Source: Rhizophagus clarus (taxonomy: Eukaryota; Glomeromycota; Glomeromycetes; Glomerales; Glomeraceae). From it: DNA of 64,000 nucleotides. The position numbers and the translations under genes are program-made. Under the pieces are notes generated by a model. That model ran no database searches. It saw only the letters and a list, made by a program, of their open reading frames with translations, and was not told where the DNA came from. This document shows positions 38,744 through 49,576 of this stretch, in pieces; the first letter of the stretch is position 1; each line of letters begins with the position of its first letter. The stretch is taken from NCBI GenBank assembly GCA_015698045.1, contig BLAL01000062.1, positions 558,001 to 622,000 of the forward strand. Reading direction: 5' to 3'.

Positions 38744-40131
38744 TTACCCGGTTTGTTCTATTAATGATAAAGAGATTAGCAAAAAAAAAAAAAAAAAAAA
38801 AGATAAATACAATGACTTACTTTTCTTTTTCTTTTTTCCAGTTGCATCTTCGCTCTTTTTCCTTCTTTTACCCATTTGATCTAAAAAAAATCATATTAAA
38901 ACTTATTATTTTTCTCTAAACAAATTTAAAAAAAAGTATAAAAATACCAGTAGCCATAGGCTGTGACGGTGACTGCTAAATCGAAATAAAAATTCGATTA
39001 ATACGATTAATGCTAAGTTAGTTAAACCATTATTATCTACACAAAAAAAAATCTATTTAACATACATCACTCATTTCACCAGGTGTTCCAGTCATTAGAG
39101 AATCATTTAATTCATTAATAGCCAACAAATTATCTTCTTCGGTTTGAGCAATAGCCTGGGCTAACTGTTGTTGCATTTTATGAGTAACACTACTGATTGC
39201 CCTTTCAGCACCATCACGAAAGTCTATTAATTCTATTGGATCTTGTTGTACTTTAGACTCTTCAAAAAAAAAAAAAAAAAAAGATTTTTGTACAATTAAA
39301 TTATATCAAAAGTTAACAAGGTAAGTAGAAGGCATAAAAGAAAGGACATACTTTGTAATGCTGAATTAGGATCATTTGCACCCTTCCATGTGTACCCTGT
39401 TGCAGGATGAAATTCTACTTCTTGTTGAGCAGTATTAAAAGCGATATGCAAATAATATAAACTTGTCAACTATGAGAACAAACAATAATTAACTAATTGT
39501 GTAAATTCCAAAATAATAATAGAAAAACAAAAAATATATATATCTACTATACGAGTTCCTATGATCGAATATAAATCAGGTGCTTGATAAATATTATTAT
39601 TCAAAATATAGTATGTAGCAATAGGACTAACTAGAAACAAATTACGTGATTTGTTAATTTTAATCTTATTTAATTAGATACAAAATATTAACCATACCTG
39701 TCCATTCGGTTAATCTATTTTGTTTTCTAATGACCCATAAAACTGGTGCCTTTTCGTGTACAACTTGGAATTCAATTCCTTTCATTTTTCTACATATAAT
39801 AAATTTTGATTTAGTCATCAAGAGAAAATATCGAAAATCATTTATTAAAAATAATTTGTACCAACTTTAAGTCTACGTTTAAATCCTTAAGATCATTATA
39901 TTGCGTTTGCATTTTTAAAATAGCATTATTACATTGATTATCCCAAAACGGCGATTCAGCAAAATAATCCAAGACATTATTTGAATTCAAACCTTCAGGT
40001 CTCTATCATACATAAAGAGGCAAAGTTTTTTTTAATATATTCAGTTATTGTGTCTACTAAACAAATATTATATGTACACTTTGAATCCATTCAACACTTC
40101 TCCATGTAATCGTGGTAAGATCTTCTGCCAT
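38744..40131 (-). CDS. MED6: Mediator complex subunit 6
   Basis: Nine exons: 40078-40131, 39866-40002, 39698-39789, 39548-39630, 39352-39469, 39066-39259, 38948-38975, 38821-38880, 38744-38757; 259 aa. Family landmarks are present in order: ITWRSVEWIQ, LNSNNVLDYFAESPFWD, MKGIEFQVVHEKAPVLWVIRKQ, VSPIATYYILNNNIYQAPDL, TSLYYLHIAF and HPATGYTW. A basic lysine-rich C terminus ends the protein. MED6 sits in the Mediator head/middle interface and links activators to RNA polymerase II. The first donor (exon 1 ends at 40078) and exon 2 donor (gttggt, exon end 39866) were chosen because they alone keep the frame. The last exon codes only for the terminal residues and is the least certain part. The 3' end is 131 bp from that of TSC10, in convergent orientation. 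Confidence 0.92.
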
Positions 40132-40544
40132 AGTTATTTTATTTTTTACAAAAAAGTCGTTATTTCAATTATTAAATTAAGTTGTTAAATACGATCAAAC
40201 TGTATAAACAAAGGACAAATAAGGATAAGTGCAACCAAGGTTTTGGATTCACTTGACCAAAATTGAATGTACAGTGCATTAGGACATTATGAAAAACAAC
40301 CAAAATAGTAAATTCACTCGTTACATATCGAGATTGAGAATATTAAAAAAAAAAAAAAAATCTACAAAAACTTTATTTTCTATAATTTTCAGATAACAAA
40401 AAAGCAGGCGATTCCTTCATAAGACAAAGTATATTAATAAATTTAATTTAACAAGTAAGATATAATTCGAGAATCCGAATAGAAATTTTAGTTTAATAAT
40501 AGTTCTTCATGATTAAAATCGTCCATATATTTGGTTTCAATTTT

Positions 40545-42186
40545 TCACAGAAAATAGTGAATTTTATCCTAAAGGATTATGTAAAATAGAAATAAATAAA
40601 AAAAAAATAATATATATATATATATATTATCACTTACTTTTTTCTCTAAAGAAGTTTGTTGCGATGGGCCATCCCTGTCATTTTCAGGTGCAGCATCAAA
40701 CACATTAAAAAACCTCTGTCCATCTACACCAACTTCTAAGATCGAAGCCATGTTTCCACAACGATAACAGTAATTAGGTGCAGACCATACAGTTGATAAA
40801 CGGTCATCATAGAGAACCTGCATACAACAATTGTAATTAAAGATATTGCACACGCAATTTGATATTGTTAATGAAATTACCTGATATCCTTCCATACAAA
40901 GCTGATGCGCACGAAGAATATGTTCCATATTATTTATTTCAAGAAACTTTTTGACAACTAAACCTCCAAACGTGTAGCCAGCACCTCTTAAAAGCATTAA
41001 CAAATAAACATTAGAATAACTGGAATTTAAATAAAACGAAAAACTTTTGATTACAATAATTAATTATTAACCTTGGCGAAATGGCGAACTCATCTTTGTC
41101 TGGATCAGGATCAGACCAAACCAAGTCTGCCATTGGACCTTCATGTGGTATCTCTAAATAAATGTATTAATTTATTTATGATTAAATATTTATATGCTAA
41201 ATTAAGAATATACCTCTGTATCTATCGAGGATTTTTATTTGATCAATACTATGTATTGAAGGCGATAATCCTATGTGATTATGAACAAATAATATTAATA
41301 TCTATCGTTATATTTAAGGTTTACTAAAAAATAAATAGGCGTAAAAAAATTAACCTCCATGTACGCAGAAAATCCTATCATCAATTACAACCGATAACGT
41401 GAGATAATCAAACATATCTGTAAAATAATGCCAAACGTTTGTTGAACCATATTTTCTTACGCACTCGGTATAAAATCCATAGGTCTGGTTAATTAATTTT
41501 TATTTTATTTAAATTTATTGATTATAATATATATATATATATAATATAATATAATATTTACCTGGGTAACGGCTCTTGATTCATGATTTCCCCTAACTAA
41601 TTGAACCCTGTGAGGATATCGTAATTTCAGGCATGTCAACAGAGATATCGTCTCTACGCTAAAGAGTCCTCTATCCACATAATCGCCTGCAGAAACCGAA
41701 CAAGGCGATGATTTGTTTATGAACATTCGGGCTGTACCGCTTTTTAAAGACTTTGAGAGTGGTTGAAATCTTTATGTACCAAGGAAGAGATAATTTGTAG
41801 ATGGGCAATACCCTCCTATCCGAAATATTTCTATAAGATCATAAAATTGCCTATGGAACAAAATCGGACCAAGTAAATAAAGTTTTCCAAGTTTCACGGC
41901 CATATTTAAGAATGTAATATTTACCCATGAATATCGCCGACCTTTATAATTAAATTTTTTTAAAAAAAAAAAATATCTTAATTACAAATATTTATTCCTT
42001 TTTTAACAAATACATATAATATTTATAAAAGACACTTTCTACGGTGACAGGTGCTGAAATCGAAACACAATTGCTCTCATTCATTAACAACTCTTTGGTC
42101 TTTTCACAAATTTCTTTGAGAAGAGACTCTGCTAACAGTTGCTTTTGAAGAAGCTGAGAAATGCAAGCGTCCAAGTCTAAGCCCAT
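40545..42186 (-). CDS. PPG1: PP2A-like Ser/Thr phosphatase catalytic subunit, PPG1 type
   Basis: Ten exons: 42043-42186, 41925-41941, 41780-41850, 41562-41686, 41355-41484, 41214-41270, 41072-41153, 40881-40986, 40638-40817, 40545-40568; 311 aa. Metal-binding and catalytic blocks are intact: [36 protein letters not shown]. The C-terminal YFL matches PP2A-like enzymes whose last Leu is carboxymethylated. PPG1 is favoured over PP2A/PP4/PP6 by [54 protein letters not shown] and [11 protein letters not shown]. Yeast Ppg1 works with the Far/STRIPAK-like complex and affects glycogen storage and mitophagy. The exon 1/2 junction removes one residue before GDIHG relative to relatives. Only 164 bp separate it from the upstream same-strand AKR-like gene. 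Confidence 0.9.
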
Positions 42187-42350
42187 TTTACGACAGATGA
42201 GTAAAAAATTCCGCTAAAATGTATAGAAGGTAGGTTTAAATTAACAAAGTTAAATTATTAAAGTTTACGTTTTATGTAGATCATTGGTCTAACCTGATTT
42301 GTTATCTAATCTAAACATTAATCTATAATTTAAAATATTTAAATGGTTCT

Positions 42351-44388
42351 TTATTGGAAACTTGAACTCGCATAAATATCATTTAAAGCTTCAATGGTTA
42401 AATAATCCTCATCACTTAATTCTAAAGCTGATAAAGAATCTTGAACGTATACAGGTTTTCTCATGCCAACTAAAACACAGCCAATTATTTGATTTGCCAA
42501 ATTAATTCGAAGCGCTTTTACAGATAATGGAGAATGATATTGAGCAGTTTCTGAATATAATGAAGGGGCAAGATATGATATTATAGAATCAAGTTCATCG
42601 TTACTGTGGAGTACATTTAAAAGTGCATACGAAACCATCGAATCTATAAGAGATTGCGTTTCCTTAAAAAAAGAAAAGTGATAATAAATATATAAATATA
42701 AAATATATATATATATATATATTTGTATATTAACCAACCATTTGATAATCTATTATCCAACTTTGTAGTCTACTTTTCTTTTCATTTAAAGCCGCATTTT
42801 TCACATGATCATATAAGCATTCTAAATCCTTTGTTATAGCAGGTTTAGCTTGTTTTTCCAAATAATATTTTGTAGCAAAATGATTTTGCGATAATCTCGA
42901 TAAATTTTGTGAAAATATTTGAGACCATATAAATTTCGTTGACAAAGGATGTCCTGATGGAACTGAAGAATAATTTTTTTTTTTTTTTACAAATAAACAA
43001 AATTTTTAACGTTTTGTTTATGGAAAAAAGATAATTCTTACATAATTCATTGCTAAATTCACTCTCTAACTGATCCAGTCTTTGAAGTCCGTTTGAAAGA
43101 TTATTGGCAATTTGATGTTCGGCTATTCAAATATACCGAGATATACACATATGATTAATGATGATGAGATGTAAGAAGCATTAATTACACTAATCAACCT
43201 ACATAAATCGTTTGAATCGCGGTTGTTAGCAAGTTTGCGGATAGTTCCTCCGGTCATGGCATGAAGCGGTCGATTGGTGAAAACGAATATATCATTAGAC
43301 TAAAGTGCTTAAATAAGTTATTTGTTGGATTGTTTCGTGAATAAAAACTTGTATCAATAATTAGTACCTTCGCGTATTCAGCAAGAGAACAAGTTTGGCC
43401 AACCCCTTTCTGAATTAAATCTCTTTCAAATAAATTAAAAGGTGTTTGAACCGCTATAAAATTTTTTTTACTGGAATTTGAAAGTTTATCATAAATTTTT
43501 GGCAGTGAAATGTGATCAGCCGCTATTGATATTGCCATTGAACTAGAACAAATTCCATATCCACCAATTCTTCCTAATTAGATTATAAATAAGAATCTCC
43601 ATTTAAAGTTTTGGTTGATTATTAAGCTGCGATAAATCATTTTTCAAACCTTTCGTTACTTCTTTGTCTAAATAATCAAGTGCCTTTTCAATGTCGTCAT
43701 ACAAATTGCTAATTGATAAGTGCTAAGAATGAAAAGAAAAATTATAATTTTTTTTTATCTTTTTAGCTTTATTAATTTATTTAAATTGTAAAATACCAAA
43801 CCTTGTTTTTGGCTTGTAAAATTCTTTCAGGATTATTAAGCATAAAAATATCAAGTTTTTCAAGATTCAACCGTGACAATGACTCGGAGATTTGTTTATT
43901 TAAGAAATCAGGAGAAATAGAATGCGCAGATCTATCGTTGATTTTTGCAAATGAATCATCTAAGTGTGTTGTGTCTGTGATATTTACATATCCTGCTTTG
44001 GAGATTACTACCATTCCCTAAATAAAAATCACCAGATAGACTTGCACATAAACTCACGTTTAATAATTTATAACGTCAGTATAATAAATACCTCGCGAGT
44101 AGCGGTCCTATCTTTAATGGCATTATTTAAAACTTTACCAATAACTTCTTCAGATTCACCAAATTCAAAGTGAGCACTTGTGTCAATTACATTGATACCA
44201 TTTTTTATTGCTTTTTCAAGAGCTGCTTTATGTCCATCATCATTCCAATTTATTCGATATCCACCAAATCCTAATCGAGATACAATTTGTCCAGTTTTTA
44301 TTATAGTTGAGGTTGGAACCGAAATACTAGATATTTTACGCAATTGAACGAAGAATCTAGGAAATTTAATTCCTTGTTTAGAAAACAT
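42351..44388 (-). CDS. divergent aldo-keto reductase-like protein
   Basis: Eight exons: 44092-44388, 43802-44017, 43650-43722, 43368-43573, 43203-43299, 43042-43122, 42739-42962, 42351-42662; 501 aa. An N-terminal basic, Ser-rich stretch before IVSRLGFGGYRI could be a mitochondrial presequence. The TIM-barrel AKR pattern follows: ALEKAIKNGINVIDTSAHFEFGESE, VISKAGYV, SLSRLNLEKLDIFMLNNPE, GGYGICSSS, and a C-terminal LVGMRKPVYVQD. The catalytic Lys is kept, but the usual Tyr of DTxxxY is Phe and the His of the LxHxP block is Asn. The protein is about 180 residues longer than typical AKRs, through a helical insert before the last barrel strands. It may be a low-activity or non-reductase member; substrate unknown. 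Confidence 0.82.
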
Positions 44389-45399
44389 GATAAAATCTAA
44401 GATCAGGATGGGCTGATTTGTATAAAGGTATATATATAAATTTTTATGATAATCACCTGATTATCGTCGTACAGCCGAAATACTATCGATAAAGTAAAAC
44501 AATTCTTCCAATTGATTTTACATCTTAAATATTAATTTTTTCATTAGACCTTGAAGTATTACAAATCTGAAAATAGTTACTTCAATCATTGGAGATAAAT
44601 ATATACTTCTTTGTATTCATGATATTTGAAATATCTAATAGCTTATGGCTGTTTTGAAAAGTAATTATTCTTCTCCTTATCATCATCAATCTCCTTATTG
44701 TCATTAATTTCCTATAATGAATTCAAAGAATGGCGTCTACATATTAAAGGTATTAAGCTCAACTCTTTTTTCATTATTTCATTAATATCATTTATATCAT
44801 AATGTATTAAAAGTAGTCTTTCCTAATAACGATATTTCCATTTTGAATATATTTGAGATACTGTAACTCTGTAAAGCGATAGAATTAGTTTTTAGAGAAA
44901 GTATTTTTGAAGAAGAATAAAGCGAAGCGATAGAATGAATTTTCAAAGAAAATATTTTGGAACTTTGGTTGAATTATATTGCTTGCAATTCATCAATTTA
45001 TATATGAACCCTAAATTATTTAAAAACTTAATTTTATATAGAATAAAGAATTGATTATTAACAAATATTTAATTTGATATTTAATCATTAGAGATCGTTT
45101 AAATGTTCTAATAAAATATTTTAAGTTTAATTTTTTATTATAAAAAAATGTATCAAAATCTATTATCAAAAGAAATTATGAATTATGACGATCCCGAATT
45201 CCTGAAGTTCTTACATAAGACATCGCGATTGAAAAAAAACATCAGTACAGTAATTACGAAATATTTCGGTTAAAATGCTAATTAAATAGACTGATAATTT
45301 ACCAAATTAATTTTTCTTAATATCTGGGATTATAAACAAATATTATTGTTATTTAACTTTGATTACACTAATTTTATGTTTCCAAATGATCCGTAGCAT
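44389..45399. other. intergenic, no gene recognised
   Basis: AT-rich sequence upstream of the AKR-like gene. No protein-like frame or RNA gene was seen. It ends at a transposon-like element. Confidence 0.55.
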
Positions 45400-45807
45400 C
45401 AGTGTCTAAAATTCAAAACTTTTTTACTTGCGGGCCCGCAACTAAAAGGCTTAGTTGCATGTTGCGCATCCAAGTTTGATTATAAGGTTGTGTTATTCAT
45501 AATTTACTTGTGGATTAATAAAATTCAAAATAAAAACAAAAATAAAAAATTGTATTTATATTTATTATACGTATAAATTTTTATTGAATTCAAATTAAAG
45601 TTTACAATTATCTACTAATACGTCTAGAAATCTTTGCCAAGTATCAAATGCCTTTTCAAAATCGAAATCTTGAGTTCTGGAAAATTCGGCATCCAATTAA
45701 ACGTGCGGAAACTTGAAAATTAACTGCGGAATCCGCATGTGCATTTTTTAATTTTACTAGTGGAAAAAAAAAATCACATGCGGCCCGCAAGCTCATTTTA
45801 GACACTG
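45400..45807. mobile_element. MITE-like element with CAGTG termini
   Basis: The 13-bp termini CAGTGTCTAAAAT (45400-45412) and its exact inverse (45795-45807) bound 408 bp without coding capacity. Subterminal inverted segments TTGCGGGCCCGCA and GCGGCCCGCAA are also related. Flanks CGTAGCAT and CGGTAGCAC are similar, but a clean target duplication cannot be defined. Terminal CAGTG is seen in some hAT-type elements, so a non-autonomous hAT relative is possible. It ends 90 bp before the XPD start codon. Confidence 0.7.
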
Positions 45808-45855
45808 CGGCGGTAGCACAGAGAAATTATTTATAAATTCCATCTCTACTTTTTT

Positions 45856-45890
45856 GATCAATTCAATACTTCTCGATCAATTCAATACTT
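45856..45890. repeat. 16-bp direct repeat in XPD leader
   Basis: GATCAATTCAATACTT occurs at 45856-45871 and 45875-45890, a 19-bp period, ending 7 bases before the proposed XPD start codon. It may be a regulatory or leader duplication. Confidence 0.75.
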
Positions 45891-45897
45891 TTCGAAC

Positions 45898-48800
45898 ATG
45901 CGGTTAGCTCATTTTTCTTCATTTCATCTAATTCACAAATGATATTTTAAACTCTTTTGGTTTTTATTTTTTTTTCTTATTTTAGTTTCACGATAGATGA
46001 TTTACCCGTTTATTTTCCTTATGACAAAATATATCCTGAGCAATATGCTTATATGTCAGATCTGAAAAAAGCCCTTGACGCTGAAGTAAGTTCAATATTA
46101 AATAAAAGTTTCTATCAATCGATCTTCATTGATTCATAATAATGATTTTTTTTCTCTGATTCATTCATAATTATGGTTTTTTTTTAATCATTCAGGGACA
46201 TTGTTTACTTGAAATGCCTTCAGGAACTGGTAAAACAGTATCATTATTGTCTTTGATCGTATCATATCAAATGGTGAATATTATTTTAAAGCTGAATTCT
46301 ATTATGCCTGCAAACTTACCAATTTTTTTAAAAACATCTTATAGCATTATCCTGAAAAACGAAAATTAATATATTGTTCGAGAACAGTACCAGAAATTGA
46401 AAAAGCATTAGCAGAACTTCAAATTTTAATTGAATATCGAAAATCTCAGGGTGTGGAAGAATCATTTTTAGGAATTGGATTAACTTCAAGAAAAAATCTT
46501 TGTTTACACCCTACCGTTAGTCAGCAAAAATGGGGAAAAGTGGTTGACGCTAAGTGTAGAAATTTAACCGCTTCCTGGGTTAGAGACAAATCTAAAATTG
46601 ATTCAAATGTAGAACTGTGTGATTTTTACGAGGTAATTATAAAATATTTATTTTTATTCTTCAAAATTGTAAGTAATAATTTTTTTATATTTTGTAGGCA
46701 TTAGAACAGCATGATCCAAATGAATTATTGATGGATGGTGTTTATACGTTAGAAGATTTAAGAGTTTTTTGTAAAGAGAAAGTTATTTGTCCATATTATT
46801 TAGCTAGGAGAATGGTATATTATTACTATATTTTTAATATCATATTTTATTTATTGAAAAAAAGTGCTAAATTTTTTTTTTTATTAAATGTTGATAGATT
46901 CCATTCGCAAATGTTGTAATATATAGTTATCATTACCTACTTGATCCGAAAGTTGCTGAGTTAGTTTCAAAAGAGATGTCTAGAGATTGTATAGTTGTTT
47001 TTGATGAAGCACATAACATTGGTATTTTTTTTTAAAAATAAAAATTTAAATTCTATTTTAGTAAACGTTAATTGAAATTATACTTTGATATTTTTAGATA
47101 ACGTATGTATAGAATCATTAAGTATTGATCTTACAAAGCCTAATCTGGATGCAAGTGCAAGAAGTATTACTAAGTTATCGGAAAAAATTGAAGAGTAAGT
47201 TATTTGAATATACGAGAGATGAGTTTTCCGCGAAATTTATAAATTTTTTATTTTAGAGTTAAAACTAAAGATTCCGAAAGATTAAAAGATGAATATACAA
47301 AGCTAGTTGAAGGTTTGTTAAGTAAAATAAACACGCAAATATAAATGTACAAATTTGCTTATTTTCGTATTGTAGGATTAAAAGCTGCGAAAGAAGCTAG
47401 AGATGAAGATACTTTTATGGCAAATCCAGGTAAAATACAAATTTATAAAATTTAACTTTAATTAACAAATAATTTGCATTGTTCAAATGTATTGATTACG
47501 TCTATCAATTCAGTATTGCCAGATGATTTACTCACAGAAGCTATACCTGGAAATATTCGAAAGGCAGAACATTTCGTTGCTTTTCTTAGAAGGTTTATTG
47601 AGTACTTAAAAGTATGTAAATGACTATGTACATTCGTCACTATTAATCACTTTTGCTAATTTATTTTTTTGTTTAGACAAGAATGCGAATACAGCATGTT
47701 GTTGCAGAAACTCCAAGTTCATTTCTTCAACATTTAAGAGAATTAACTTTTATTGAGGGGAAACCATTGAGGTTTGTTAAATAAATAATATATCGCTTAA
47801 AATAATTTAGAATTCACTAAATAAAATTTGTGAACGCATGCGTAGGTTTTGTAGCCAAAGATTGACTTCGTTGATTCATACATTGGAATTATCGGACCTT
47901 GATGAATATTATGCATTGCATAAAGTTGCAGCCTTTGCAACCCTCGTGGCCACTTATACTACTGGTAATTCGGTTGTCAAGGAAAATAATCAATATTTTG
48001 ATAATGAAGTATTAAATATGCTAACAAAATTTTTTGTTTAACTATAGGTTTTTTGCTGATTTTGGAACCTTTTGAAAATGAAACTGTTCCGAATCCTATA
48101 CTTCATTACGCGTTAGTCAAAATTTTTTTTTTTTTTTTTTTTTTTCTCCTTTCCAACGAACTCAAATAACGATATTTATTTAACCAGATGTCTAGATGCT
48201 TCTATAGCGATAAGGCCCGTATTTGAGAGATTTAAAACCGTAGTAATAACGTCTGGAACATTATCACCACTTGATATGTACCCTAAAATATTATCATTCC
48301 AAGCAGTTGTACAAGAAAGTTATTCAATGACACTTACCAGGAATTGCTTTTTACCCTTAGTAAGTAAATTTTTATTTTTTATTTGAACTTTTTTTTTTTA
48401 ATAATTTTACATAGAAATATACAAAAAAAAAATTAAAATACTATTTCTATTTCAGGTTATTACAAGAGGAAGTGATCAAGTGGCAATAAGTTCAAAATTT
48501 GAAGTTAGAAATGATCCTGCTGTAGTAAGAAATTTTGGTCAAATTTTAGTTGAATTTTCTAAAATCGTACCAGATGGAATTGTAGCATTTTTTCCCAGTT
48601 ATTTATATATGGAATCTATTGTCTCTATGTGGAATGACATGGTAAAAATATCTTATAATCTTAAAACTATTTATTTCCTTATTATAATGTATTTATTTAA
48701 CACTTATTAGGGAATACTGAATGAAGCATGGAAACATAAACTAATATTTGTAGAAACACCGGATGCAGCAGAAACAAGTCTTGCACTTGAGAACTATAGA

Positions 48801-49576
48801 ACTGTATGTCTTTTTACTCTTATGGCCTTACTTACCCTATTTATTTAATATTGAAATTTTTTGTAAATTTAGGCATGTGATAATGGTCGTGGAGCAATAT
48901 TATTATCTGTCGCTCGTGGTAAAGTATCAGAAGGTATAGATTTTGATCATAACTATGGACGTGCTGTAATTATGTTCGGTGTACCTTATCAGTATACTGA
49001 AAATAGAATATTAAAGGTAAGATCATATGATAAAATATTATGCGGGTTTTTCCAAGTTTTATAAGGAATTTATTCTAATTTTGATTGTATAATATTAAGG
49101 CAAGATTGGAATTTTTAAGAGAGAATTATCGAATACGAGAAAATGATTTTTTGACTTTTGATGCTATGCGTCATGCAGCTCAGTGTGTTGGTAGAGTATT
49201 AAGAGGAAAAACAGATTATGGGCTTATGATATTTGCTGATAAGGTTGAGTAGTCTTATGTTTTGATTTTTGCATATATAATAATTTAATTCTACAAATTC
49301 CTAACTTATATTTTAATAAATTAGCGATTTGGAAGAACAGATAAAAGGAACAAATTACCAAAATGGATAAATCAATATATAACTGAAACTGCAACGAATT
49401 TATCAACAGATATGTCATTAGTTATAGCTAAAAAATTCTTAAGGTCAATGGCACAACCATTTGACGACCAAAGAGGTGTTAGTTTATGGACATTAGAAGA
49501 TATTATTGCTAAACAACAACAACGTAATGTTAGCCATTTAAATAGTAATTTTGGTGGACGAATTATACAAGGATAA
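45898..49576 (+). CDS. RAD3: TFIIH 5'-3' DNA helicase XPD/Rad3
   Basis: Nineteen exons: 45898-45902, 45986-46085, 46196-46273, 46345-46632, 46698-46814, 46898-47021, 47098-47194, 47257-47312, 47376-47429, 47514-47611, 47677-47771, 47846-47964, 48048-48111, 48188-48359, 48456-48641, 48711-48803, 48873-49016, 49100-49243, 49325-49576; 761 aa, the family length. Walker A is MPSGTGKT and the DEAH box is VFDEAHNI. The four FeS cysteines lie in NLCLHP, AKCRNLT, ELCDFYE and [10 protein letters not shown], and motif VI is [14 protein letters not shown]. As part of TFIIH it opens DNA in nucleotide excision repair and supports the CAK/TFIIH complex in transcription. Exon 1 supplies only ATGCG, joined to T TTC to give the family start MRF(T/Y)IDDLPV. 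The promoter side carries a MITE-like insertion and a direct repeat. Confidence 0.96.
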
